DNA of 64,000 bases, taken from the NCBI GenBank assembly GCA_007116575.1, contig SKIF01000010.1:1-64000 (forward strand), written 5' to 3'. A program made the position numbers and the translations under genes. The notes under the pieces are model-generated. The model searched no databases, was not told where the DNA came from, and worked only from the letters and a program-made list of their open reading frames with translations. Position 1 is the stretch's first letter. Each line of letters starts with the position of its first letter. Shown one piece after another: positions 50,476 to 59,341 of this stretch. The DNA is from Paracoccaceae bacterium. Lineage in GTDB: Bacteria > Pseudomonadota > Alphaproteobacteria > Rhodobacterales > Rhodobacteraceae.

Positions 50476-50777
50476 CAGACGGTCGTCCCTGTCTCGGCCT
50501 GTTTGCCGTGGCGGTAATTGGATGGGCCGCGCGTGCGGAACGCTTCGCGGAAATGAGCGGGGGCAGGGCCTTCCTGGGTCAGCCGGATATCGGCCAGATA
50601 GGCCCCGACGATCTCACCCGTGCGCGCGCTGGCCTCTGCCAGTGCGGCTTCGGCCTCGGCGCGATCGGTGAAGACCTGCGCCTGCGACAGGTCGCGAGTC
50701 AGCGCGTTGTCGGACGTCACCCAGATGACATCGCCTTCCAGCAGCGCATTCGCCGTGATGACAAGCCCTGTGCGCAT
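50475..50777 (-). CDS. DUF2849-domain protein
   Basis: MRTGLVITANALLEGDVIWVTSDNALTRDLSQAQVFTDRAEAEAAL; between cysG and cysI. Confidence 0.85.
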   Translation of the reverse strand: MRTGLVITANALLEGDVIWVTSDNALTRDLSQAQVFTDRAEAEAALAEASARTGEIVGAYLADIRLTQEGPAPAHFREAFRTRGPSNYRHGKQAETGTTV

Positions 50778-52171
50778 CAGCCCAACTCCGCCAGAAGCTG
50801 CGGCAGTTCGGCGCATGCAGCAGCGGGCGCGAGGCCCAGAAGCAGGATCGCAGGCCCCTCGACAGCCGTTTCGGCCATGTCGACGGCGAGCGACTCGAGC
50901 GTCAGCGGCAGGATGCGCTGGTCGGGGCGGCTGGCATTGGCGACCACGGTCACCGGCGTTGCCGGGTCCGCGCCATGCATCAGCAGACGCCCCTGCAGGA
51001 ACCGCGCCGCGCGCTTGCCCATATAGACTGCCGCGACCGAGTCCGGCAGGGCGAGGGTCTTCCAGTCCTGTTCGGCCAGCCCGTCCACATCCTGCGCGGT
51101 CAGCAGATGCAGTGCCTGATTACGCCCGCGCCGGGTGAGGCTTGCCCCGATGCTGGCGGCGGCGGCGCTGGCCGCCGTGATGCCCGGCGTCACGGCCCAG
51201 TCGATTCCGGCAGCGCTCAGCGCCTCGGTCTCTTCATCCAGCCGCCCGAAAATCGCCGGATCACCGCCCTTGAGCCGCACCACCCGTGCGCCCGCCTGCG
51301 CGTGGGTGATCATCAGGCGGATGATTTCGTCCTGCGGGGTCGAGGGGCCGAAGCCCTGCTTGCCGACCGGGATGAATTCGGCCTCGCGGCGGGCAAGCTC
51401 CAGAATGCCCTGCGGCACCAGGCCATCATGGATGACCACATCGGCCTGATCGAGCAGCTTGCGCGCGCGCAGCGTCATAAGATCGGCCGCGCCGGGACCG
51501 GCACCGACCAGATCCACCCGGCCCGCGCCCGGTTCGCGCGCGAGATGCGCCTGCAGCAGCGCCTCGAGCGCATGGTCGAGCAGTTCCGACCCGGCGGCGT
51601 CGAGCACCTGCGGGCCAGTGCGGAAATAGTATTCGGCCCAGAAATCACGGCGCGGGCGGCCATAGGGCAGGGCCTCGGCGGCGTGGCGGAACAACTTGCC
51701 CGCGCGAGCAAGCGTGCCCAGCCCTTCGGGCAGGCGGTTCTCGAGATCGGTCTTGATCGCGCGGGCCAGAACGGGAGCGGCACCTTCGGTGCCGATGGCC
51801 ACTGTCACCGGGGCGCGGTCCACAATGGCGGGGGTGATGAAGTCGCTGCCGTCGAGATTGTCGACGATATTGAGCAGGGCGCCCGCTGCGCGGGCGAGAC
51901 CGGCGATGCGTGCATCTTCCTGCGCATCGGCTGTCGCCGCATAGACCAGCGCGGCATCCTGCAGATCCTGTGCCTGCAGCGCGCGCGGCAGCAGCTTTGC
52001 CCCGACATCGGTCGCGAAAGCGGCGAGCGCGGCCTCGGGCTCTGGCGCGAAGAGTGTCACCCGCGCGGGCGTTCGTGCCAGCAGGCGAAGCTTGGCTAAC
52101 GCGACCTCACCCGAGCCAGCCAGCAGGACATGACGATTCGCAAGATTCAGATAGATCGGAAAATGCTGCAT
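50777..52171 (-). CDS. cysG: Siroheme synthase
   Basis: N-terminal FPIYLNLANRHVLLAGSGEVALAKL; C-terminal uroporphyrinogen methyltransferase VDLVGAGPGAADLMTLRA, VVRLKGGDPAIFGR. Confidence 0.95.
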   Translation of the reverse strand: MQHFPIYLNLANRHVLLAGSGEVALAKLRLLARTPARVTLFAPEPEAALAAFATDVGAKLLPRALQAQDLQDAALVYAATADAQEDARIAGLARAAGALLNIVDNLDGSDFITPAIVDRAPVTVAIGTEGAAPVLARAIKTDLENRLPEGLGTLARAGKLFRHAAEALPYGRPRRDFWAEYYFRTGPQVLDAAGSELLDHALEALLQAHLAREPGAGRVDLVGAGPGAADLMTLRARKLLDQADVVIHDGLVPQGILELARREAEFIPVGKQGFGPSTPQDEIIRLMITHAQAGARVVRLKGGDPAIFGRLDEETEALSAAGIDWAVTPGITAASAAAASIGASLTRRGRNQALHLLTAQDVDGLAEQDWKTLALPDSVAAVYMGKRAARFLQGRLLMHGADPATPVTVVANASRPDQRILPLTLESLAVDMAETAVEGPAILLLGLAPAAACAELPQLLAELG

Positions 52172-52195
52172 GGGACACCCCTTTGTTGCAGCAAA

Positions 52196-52253
52196 GGTAG
52201 AATATTAGTCCCAAAAGTGGAAGAATGCCGGGAAGAAAAGGTAAATTTAGTCC
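52196..52253. promoter_or_regulatory. Paired GGACTAA repeats in the cysG promoter region
   Basis: GGTAGAATATTAGTCC (52196-52211) and GGTAAATTTAGTCC (52240-52253), same orientation. Confidence 0.5.
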
Positions 52254-52560
52254 ACTTCACAATAAAATACAGAAAAATGTCCCATGCAGGGCGAGATTGA
52301 CTGTTCTGGTTTCGCATATTCGTGCTGAACGGACGTGGTTTCATTCCTCGTGGGGAGGAAACCGTGTAGATGCACGTTGAGAAGCCGTAATCTGACAAAA
52401 GCCCGACTCTGCATCCCGCAAGCGCTGTCGCGGGGGCGAAGGCCCGCGCGCCTGGGTCGCTCTGAGGGCCAATTCCTCAGGCGTTACGCTGTGTCCCGCT
52501 GTGGAAATCGAGTATTTCCGGCAAGAAAATACGGCAACCGGGCGCTTTTTCAGCGCACCA

Positions 52561-52594
52561 AAAGAAAAGCCGCTCCGGGAGAGCCCGGAGCGGC
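52561..52594 (-). terminator. Rho-independent terminator of rpmJ
   Basis: 11-bp perfect stem GCCGCTCCGGG/CCCGGAGCGGC; reads into TTTTCTTT on the minus strand. Confidence 0.88.
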
Positions 52595-52617
52595 GAATCT
52601 TCGCGACGAAAAGCGCC

Positions 52618-52743
52618 TCAGCCCTGACGGGCCTTGAACTTCTTTTGCGTCTTGTTGATCACATAGACCCGGCCCTTGCGGCGCACGATCTGACAATCGC
52701 GGTGGCGCTGCTTCAGCGACCGGAGCGAATTTCTGACCTTCAT
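52618..52743 (-). CDS. rpmJ: 50S ribosomal protein L36
   Basis: [41 protein letters not shown]. Confidence 0.97.
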   Translation of the reverse strand: MKVRNSLRSLKQRHRDCQIVRRKGRVYVINKTQKKFKARQG

Positions 52744-52811
52744 CGGCCTTCTCCTACCTCGCGGCGCAAGCGCGCCCTGAATACAAGTCCTGCCTCGGGA
52801 CAGGGGGTGAA

Positions 52812-52886
<75 letters not shown>

Positions 52887-53035
52887 TGAGCAACTCGTGA
52901 CTGGTCCCCAAACGAAAAGGGACGCGGGCCACGACCGCGTCATTGGCCCGGTCTATAAATAGAGTCGCCGCCATGATCAAGAGCTTTTGCAATCGCGAGT
53001 TACTGCGCTATACCTGAAAAAAAAGATAGGCCAGA

Positions 53036-53899
53036 ATGCACGCTTACGACTTTCACACCCCAGAGATACCCACCAGCGCTGTGGTCTTTGCCTCGCCGCA
53101 TAGTGGGCGCGACTATCCGGCCGAGTTTCTGGCAAATGCAATGCTTGACCGACGGACATTGCGCTCGTCGGAAGATGCCTTTGTGGATTTTTTTCTGCGT
53201 CAGGCCCCTTCAGCGGGGGCGCCTGTTCTGACAGGGCGTGTGCCGCGCGCCTATGTCGATTTCAACCGCGCTGCCTCGGAACTTGACCCTGCGCTGATTG
53301 CCGGGGTTTCCGCGCGCGGGCTCAATCCGCGGATTGCTTCGGGTCTGGGGGTGATCCCGCGTGTCGTTGCCGGCGGTCGCGCGATCTATCGCGGCAAGAT
53401 CTCCCGGTCCGAGGCCAATGAGCGCCTAAGCCGATACTGGCAACCCTATCACGACAAGCTGACCGAGGTGATGGATGCGCAGCGCCAGAAGTTCGGGCAT
53501 GCAATCCTGCTGGACATGCATTCCATGCCGCGTGATGCCGTCAGCATGAATGGCCAGCACACCACGCTGCGCCCCGATATCGTGCTGGGCGACCGTTTCG
53601 GGGCCGCCGCGCGCCCCGAGATCAGCGAGGCCGTGGCGCGGGTGTTTTCCGATGCCGGGCTGCGCGTCGCGCGCAATTCACCCTTTGCCGGGGCCTATAT
53701 CGCGCAACGATATGGCATGCCCTCGATCGGGCAGCATGCGATCCAGATCGAGATAGACCGTAGCCTCTACATGGATGAACGCAGGGTCGAACCAAGTGCC
53801 GGATTCGCGCAGTTCCAGACGCTTATGGACGGTATCGTTGCCAGACTTGCCCGAATCGGGGGCGGTGCGGCGCCGGTGCTGCCGCTGGCGGCAGAATAA
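53036..53899 (+). CDS. N-formylglutamate amidohydrolase family protein
   Basis: VFASPHSGRDYPAEFL...RVPRAYVDFNRAASELDP...LLDMHSMP. Confidence 0.92.
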   Translation: MHAYDFHTPEIPTSAVVFASPHSGRDYPAEFLANAMLDRRTLRSSEDAFVDFFLRQAPSAGAPVLTGRVPRAYVDFNRAASELDPALIAGVSARGLNPRIASGLGVIPRVVAGGRAIYRGKISRSEANERLSRYWQPYHDKLTEVMDAQRQKFGHAILLDMHSMPRDAVSMNGQHTTLRPDIVLGDRFGAAARPEISEAVARVFSDAGLRVARNSPFAGAYIAQRYGMPSIGQHAIQIEIDRSLYMDERRVEPSAGFAQFQTLMDGIVARLARIGGGAAPVLPLAAE

Positions 53900-53967
53900 A
53901 CGCCATCTCACGAAAAAAGCACGGTCAGGCCGTTCTGCAGCCGTGATTTCCTGCCTATAGTTGCGCC

Positions 53968-56511
53968 ATGGATATTATCGCTCTGGTCGCGGCTCTGGCG
54001 ATCCTCTTTATCGTGATCGGTATATGTGAACCGCTTTCCGAGCGGTTGCGCCTGCCCTTTACCGTGAGCCTTGCCGTGGTCGGTGCGATCATTGGTGCAG
54101 GGGCGCTCACGCTATTGTCGAGTGATCTCGGCGATGCGCTCAACCCCATGGTGCGGCGCTTTGTCGAGCTGCCGATCCGGTCGAACATCTTTCTATATGT
54201 GCTGCTGCCTACGCTGCTGTTTCAGGTGGCGCTGATGGTCAATGCCCGCCGGATGCTGGATGACTGGGTGCCGATTCTGGTGATGGCTGTCGGCGCGGTG
54301 GTGGTGGCCACGGCGGTGATCGGCTATGCGCTGACGCCGTTCACCACCTTGCCGTTGGTGGCCTGTCTCCTGATAGGAGCCATCGTCTCGACCACCGACC
54401 CTTCGGCTGTGGTTAGCATTTTCCGCAACATCGCCGCCCCGCAGCGTCTGACCCGGATCGTCGAAGGCGAATCGTTGCTCAATGACGCGGCGGCCATTGC
54501 GTTATTCGGCTTTTTCCTGACTTTCGTCCAGCTTGGTGTGCCCGACCCGTCCTTGCGTGAGGCGCTGGTCATCTTTCCATGGCTCCTCCTTGGCGGGGTC
54601 GGGCTGGGGCTGGTGCTGGCGCGCGTGGCTACGGCACTGATGGCCGTGATCCCCACCTTTCCGCGCGCGCAGGTCTCGATCAGCGTGGCGCTGCCCTACC
54701 TGACCTATATCATCGCCGAGCAAGTGCTGCAGACCTCGGGCGTGATTGCCGTGGTCACGGCTGGGCTGACCCTGAATCTGATCGGGCCGGGGCGGCTGAC
54801 CCCGCCAAGCTGGAGCTATCTGCGCGAGGTCTGGGAAGTGCTGGCCTATTGGGCGGGCGGGCTGATCTTCATTCTGGCCGCCCTTCTGATCCCGCGCCTG
54901 ATGGGTGATCTGCGGCTGAGTGATCTGTATCTGATCGGTGTCATCGTGCTTGCTGCTTTTGCCGCGCGGGCGGTCATCTTGTGGGGGATGCTGCCGCTGC
55001 TGGCGCAGTTGCGCCTGTCACCAGCGGTCGAGCCGACATATCGCGCCGCGATCCTTTGGGGCGGGTTGCGCGGTGCGGTGACACTGGCGCTGGCGCTGGC
55101 GGTGACGGAAAGCGCGCTGGTACCGCCCGCCATCAAGCGCGAGGTGGGGATTCTGGCCACCGGATTCACGCTTTTCACATTGCTGGTGCAGGGCGCGACG
55201 CTGCGCCTTGTCATCGCGCGGCTGGGTCTTGACCGGCTACCGCGACTGGATCAGGCGCTGTCGCATCAGGTCATCGCGGTCGCGCTGCAGAATGTCCGCG
55301 AGGACATCGCCGAGACGATGCGCGATTATCAATTGCCCAAAGAGGTCATCCGGTCCGAGGCCAAGCGGTTTGCCCAGCGCCTTGATACGGCTGTGGATCT
55401 GGCCGAGACCGCCGAGGAAATCCCGGATCGTGAGCGGATCACGCTGGGGCTGGTGGCGTTGGCCGGGCGCGAGCGCGATCTAATCATCGAAAATTTCCGC
55501 CAACAGATCTTCTCCATGCGGCTGGTCGATCGGATGCTGGGTGATGTCGATCGGTTGATAGAGCAGACACGCGGCGGGGGGCGGAACGATTACCGCATGG
55601 CGGCACGGCGGGTTCTGGGCTACAGTCGCGCCTATCGGATGGCGGTCTGGCTGCACAACCGGCTGCACTGGTCCGGCCCGCTGGAACAGATGACCGCCGA
55701 ACGGTTCGAGATCCTTCTCAATCAACGGCTGATCCTGCGTGAGCTGCACAGCTATATCGATACCAAGATCCGGCGCATTCACGGCCGACGCGTGGCCGAT
55801 TTGCTGCATGAAACGCTGCGGCGGCGCGAAGAGGAAACCGATGCCGCGCTGGATGGTCTGCAACTGCAGTATCCTGGCTATGCCGAAGAGATCAAACGCC
55901 GCTTCATCCGGCGCACCTCGCTGCGTCTGGAAGAGCGCGAATACGAGACTTTGTTTGATGACGGGCTGATCAGCCGCGAGCTTTACACGACGCTGCTCAA
56001 TCGCCTGAACGCGCAACGCAACAAGCTCGAGCATCGCCCGCCGCTGGATTTCGCGTTGCAGCGTGATGCGTTCCTGCGCGCCTTCCCGCTGTTCGAATCC
56101 ATGAGCGATCGCCAGCGCCGCCAACTCGCCCGGGCCTTGCGCACATTGCATGTCGAACCTGGCACGATCCTGATCCGCAAGGGAGAAGTCGCGCGGCGGG
56201 TCTATTTCATCGCCTCGGGTGCGGTTGAGATGGAGCGCAAGGGCCACAAGCTGCGCTTTGGCCGGGGCGAGTTCTTCGGCCATATCGGGATGCTGACCCG
56301 CAGGCCGCGCCGCGCCATGGTCAGCGCGATCACCCATTGCACGCTGTTCACGCTGGACGAGACCCGTTTCAAGCGCCTGATGGCCCGCAACCGTTCGTTG
56401 CGCGCTGCGGTCGAGGCCAGTGCCATTTCGCGCGGGGTGGCGCTGGACGAAGAGGTGTTTGAACCCGAGGCCAGACGCTTCGCATGGGGATGGCGATCTG
56501 ATGGCAAATGA
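53968..56511 (+). CDS. NhaP/SOS1-type cation:proton antiporter with C-terminal cyclic-nucleotide-binding-like domain
   Basis: ATDPSAVVSIFR-type motif (STTDPSAVVSIFRNI), EGESLLNDAAAIALF, then FPLFESMSDRQRRQL...GTILIRKGEVARRVYFIASGAVEME. Confidence 0.93.
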   Translation: MDIIALVAALAILFIVIGICEPLSERLRLPFTVSLAVVGAIIGAGALTLLSSDLGDALNPMVRRFVELPIRSNIFLYVLLPTLLFQVALMVNARRMLDDWVPILVMAVGAVVVATAVIGYALTPFTTLPLVACLLIGAIVSTTDPSAVVSIFRNIAAPQRLTRIVEGESLLNDAAAIALFGFFLTFVQLGVPDPSLREALVIFPWLLLGGVGLGLVLARVATALMAVIPTFPRAQVSISVALPYLTYIIAEQVLQTSGVIAVVTAGLTLNLIGPGRLTPPSWSYLREVWEVLAYWAGGLIFILAALLIPRLMGDLRLSDLYLIGVIVLAAFAARAVILWGMLPLLAQLRLSPAVEPTYRAAILWGGLRGAVTLALALAVTESALVPPAIKREVGILATGFTLFTLLVQGATLRLVIARLGLDRLPRLDQALSHQVIAVALQNVREDIAETMRDYQLPKEVIRSEAKRFAQRLDTAVDLAETAEEIPDRERITLGLVALAGRERDLIIENFRQQIFSMRLVDRMLGDVDRLIEQTRGGGRNDYRMAARRVLGYSRAYRMAVWLHNRLHWSGPLEQMTAERFEILLNQRLILRELHSYIDTKIRRIHGRRVADLLHETLRRREEETDAALDGLQLQYPGYAEEIKRRFIRRTSLRLEEREYETLFDDGLISRELYTTLLNRLNAQRNKLEHRPPLDFALQRDAFLRAFPLFESMSDRQRRQLARALRTLHVEPGTILIRKGEVARRVYFIASGAVEMERKGHKLRFGRGEFFGHIGMLTRRPRRAMVSAITHCTLFTLDETRFKRLMARNRSLRAAVEASAISRGVALDEEVFEPEARRFAWGWRSDGK

Positions 56512-57133
56512 CCCCGGTGTGAACTACTGGAACTGGCTGGCACCCCGCTATGCGCGCATGGTCCTGCGCGATGAAGCGGGCTTTGCCCGAAGTCTTGCGA
56601 TCTGCGCGCCCCATGTCACCGGGCGTGATGTGCTGGAACTGGGCGCAGGCACGGGCACGACGGCCTTGCGGCTCGCGCCGCTTAGCCGCAACTATCTGGC
56701 AACGGATTATGCAGACCGCATGATCGGGATTGCCAAAGTGCGGCTGGACGCCGCGCCTGTCGCGCAACTGCGTCTGAAAAGGGCGAGCATCGCAAGTCTG
56801 CTCGGGACGGACGGGCCGTTTGACACGGTGCTCGCGTTCAATCTGCTGCATCTTTTGCCCGATCTCGAAGACGCGTTGCGCGCCATTCACCAGGTTCTCA
56901 GGCCGGGGGGTGTCTTTATAAGCAAGACCGTCTGCCTGCGCGCTGCGCCGCCCCTGATCCGGCTGGCCTTGCCCTTCCTGCGGTTCGTGCGCATCGCGCC
57001 ACGGATGGGTGCGCTCTCCGAAGCTGACCTCCGCGCTGCGATCAGCAACGCCGGATTCGAGATCCGCGCAGTGGAGTATCACGCCAGCCGCGGTGCTGAC
57101 TTCCGCCCGGTCATCCGCGCGCAGCGGGGCTGA
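56501..57133 (+). CDS. Class I SAM-dependent methyltransferase
   Basis: DVLELGAGTGTTALRLAPLSRNYLATDYADRMI; overlaps antiporter 3' end. Confidence 0.9.
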   Translation: MANDPGVNYWNWLAPRYARMVLRDEAGFARSLAICAPHVTGRDVLELGAGTGTTALRLAPLSRNYLATDYADRMIGIAKVRLDAAPVAQLRLKRASIASLLGTDGPFDTVLAFNLLHLLPDLEDALRAIHQVLRPGGVFISKTVCLRAAPPLIRLALPFLRFVRIAPRMGALSEADLRAAISNAGFEIRAVEYHASRGADFRPVIRAQRG

Positions 57134-57150
57134 ACCCGTGACGCGGTGAG

Positions 57151-57771
57151 TCAGGGAAAGGAGACCTGAGGCTGTCCGGGCGTCCAGAGCGCGTATTTCT
57201 TCATGATTGCAGCCAGATCCGACGAGGCGAGAAACCGCGCCAGCCAGCCATGCAGCTGCGGCCAGGGCTGTGCGTCGAACCACGGCTTGTCGATCATGGC
57301 GAACTGGCGCAGGAAGGGCAGCATGGCCATATCGGCGAGTGTCGGGCGCGTGAACAGCCAGCCCTCGATCTGCGAATCGAGATCGGCGCAGAAAGCACAG
57401 GCCGTTGTGTGATACGGGGCCGGGTCCGTATCGGGATAGCGGCTTGCGTATTTCACCCGGTCGAGCGCGTGTTTGAAGGGCCCGTCACAGCGCGCGATCC
57501 AGTCCTCGCCCTCGGCGGGCATGTCCAGCCAGCGCGCCGGGTCGCGCTGCGCCAAGGCCCAGCGCATGATGTCGAGGCTTTCGTCAATGATCTCGCCTGC
57601 GCCTGTGACAAGGCAAGGCACTGTCGCAGAGGGCGAGTCAGCGAGGAAATCCGCAGGTTTGTCGCGGAGGGCGATTTCGCGCAGCGAGACCGTGACCCCA
57701 CTGGCCGCAATCGCAAGGCGGGCACGCATCGCGTAGGGGCAGCGGCGGAAGGACCAGAGGACCGGGGTCAT
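57151..57771 (-). CDS. Glutathione S-transferase family protein
   Basis: MTPVLWSFRRCPYAMRARLAIAASGVTVSLREIALRDKPADFL thioredoxin-fold N-terminus. Confidence 0.88.
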   Translation of the reverse strand: MTPVLWSFRRCPYAMRARLAIAASGVTVSLREIALRDKPADFLADSPSATVPCLVTGAGEIIDESLDIMRWALAQRDPARWLDMPAEGEDWIARCDGPFKHALDRVKYASRYPDTDPAPYHTTACAFCADLDSQIEGWLFTRPTLADMAMLPFLRQFAMIDKPWFDAQPWPQLHGWLARFLASSDLAAIMKKYALWTPGQPQVSFP

Positions 57772-57813
57772 ATGCAGCGGGGCGCGCGACACCCGCGCGC
57801 CCTCTGGTCCGAG

Positions 57814-58683
57814 TTAGGCCCGCACCAGGGCTTCATAGCTTTCCGCAACCTTGCGCGTCATTTGCCCGACCTGGAAATGGTGTTCCCCGATCTGGCCGAC
57901 AGGCGTCACTTCCGCCGCCGTCCCGGTCAGCCAGCATTCACTGAAACCGGCCAGTTCCTCGGGCATGATGTGGCGCTCATGCACAGTGATGCCCATGTCC
58001 TTGAGCATCGCAATCACCGTCTGGCGGGTAATGCCGTTCAGGATCGCGTCGGGGATAGGCGTGTGCACCTCGCCATCCTTGACGAAGAACACATTGGCCC
58101 CGGTCGCCTCGGCGACATAGCCGCGATAATCCATGAACAGCGCGTCCGAGCAGCCTTTTTCCTCGGCGGCGTGTTTGGACATTGTACAGATCATGTAGAG
58201 CCCGGCGGCCTTGGCCGCCGTCGGGATCGTCTCGGGCGAGGGGCGGCGCCATTTCGCGATATCGAGCTTCGCGCCCTGCCATTTTGCGTCACCGTAGTAA
58301 GCGCCCCATTCCCATGCGGCAATCGCCAGCCGCACCGGATTGCGTCGCGCCGCAACGCCCATATCCTCGCCCGCGCCGCGCCATGCCACCGCACGCAGAT
58401 AGGCATCGGTCAGCCCATTCGCTTCCAGCACCGCAGCCTTGGCCGCCTCGATCTGGTCGACTGTCCAGGGGATGGGCATGTCAAGCAGCTGCCCCGATTC
58501 CAGTAGCCGCGCGGAATGCTCGCGGCTCTTGAAGATCTTGCCGCTATAGCAACGCTCGCCCTCGAAGACCGAAGAGGCGTAGTGCAGCGCATGGGTCAGG
58601 ATATGCACATTCGCCTCGCGCCAGGGCACGAGCTTGCCATCCATCCAGATCTGTCCGTCCCTGTCATCATACGCGCCGGCCAT
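57814..58683 (-). CDS. ilvE: Branched-chain amino acid aminotransferase
   Basis: DGKLVPWREANVHILTHALHYASSVFEGERCY; GYVAEATGANVFFVKDGEVHTP. Confidence 0.95.
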   Translation of the reverse strand: MAGAYDDRDGQIWMDGKLVPWREANVHILTHALHYASSVFEGERCYSGKIFKSREHSARLLESGQLLDMPIPWTVDQIEAAKAAVLEANGLTDAYLRAVAWRGAGEDMGVAARRNPVRLAIAAWEWGAYYGDAKWQGAKLDIAKWRRPSPETIPTAAKAAGLYMICTMSKHAAEEKGCSDALFMDYRGYVAEATGANVFFVKDGEVHTPIPDAILNGITRQTVIAMLKDMGITVHERHIMPEELAGFSECWLTGTAAEVTPVGQIGEHHFQVGQMTRKVAESYEALVRA

Positions 58684-58785
58684 GCTTGCTCCTCTCAACC
58701 GCGTTTTCAGATATTGCGCAAGACCGGCCTGTCTGGGACATGATCTTTCGCAAATTTCCCGAATCGCTAGCAATTCGTACTTGGA

Positions 58786-58804
58786 ATGTCAACAAGGCTG
58801 ACAT
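58786..58804. promoter_or_regulatory. Candidate MarR-type operator upstream of petP
   Basis: Perfect inverted repeat ATGTCA-ACAAGGC-TGACAT ending 27 nt before the petP ATG. Confidence 0.6.
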
Positions 58805-58831
58805 AAAATACCTTCGAGCAGGAGGCACGAG

Positions 58832-59341
58832 ATGGCACAGAGCAGCAGCACCACAATCGGCGGCGAGAACCTGCTGTTCCTGACCGACGAGCAATTGCGC
58901 AAGGGCATTGAAGCGATGTTCTTCGCCTATCGCGGCTTTACGGCCGATCCCGACCGGATCCTTGAAGAGCACGGATACGGTCGTGCGCATCACCGGGCGT
59001 TGCATTTCATCAATCGCACTCACGGCACGACGGTCAACAACCTGCTCGCGATTCTGGGCGTGACCAAGCAATCGCTGAATCGGGTGCTGCGCACATTGAT
59101 TGAGGACGGACTTGTGGAAAGCCGCGTCGGTCGTACCGATCGGCGCGAGCGTAACCTCTATCTGACCGAAGCGGGGTGCGAGTTGGAGCGCGCGCTTTCC
59201 GAGGCGCAGCGCGAACGGATGCGCGCCGCCTATCGCGCTGCCGGTCCACAGGCTGTGGCCGGGTTCCGGCAGGTTCTCGAGGCGATGATGGACGATGAGA
59301 TCCGCGGTCAGTATGCCAGCCTGAAGGACCGGCGCAAATGA
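58832..59341 (+). CDS. petP: MarR-family regulator PetP
   Basis: MarR wHTH: NNLLAILGVTKQSLNRVLRTLIEDGLVESRVGRTDRRERNLYLTEAG; overlaps the following response regulator. Confidence 0.88.
   Translation: MAQSSSTTIGGENLLFLTDEQLRKGIEAMFFAYRGFTADPDRILEEHGYGRAHHRALHFINRTHGTTVNNLLAILGVTKQSLNRVLRTLIEDGLVESRVGRTDRRERNLYLTEAGCELERALSEAQRERMRAAYRAAGPQAVAGFRQVLEAMMDDEIRGQYASLKDRRK

Noticed and set aside
57780-57802. GGGCGCGCG/CGCGCGCCC hairpin between ilvE and the GST gene as a regulatory element
   Set aside because: More simply a terminator-like hairpin or alternating GC tract; lacks a T-run and overlaps the upstream end of the GST reading frame.
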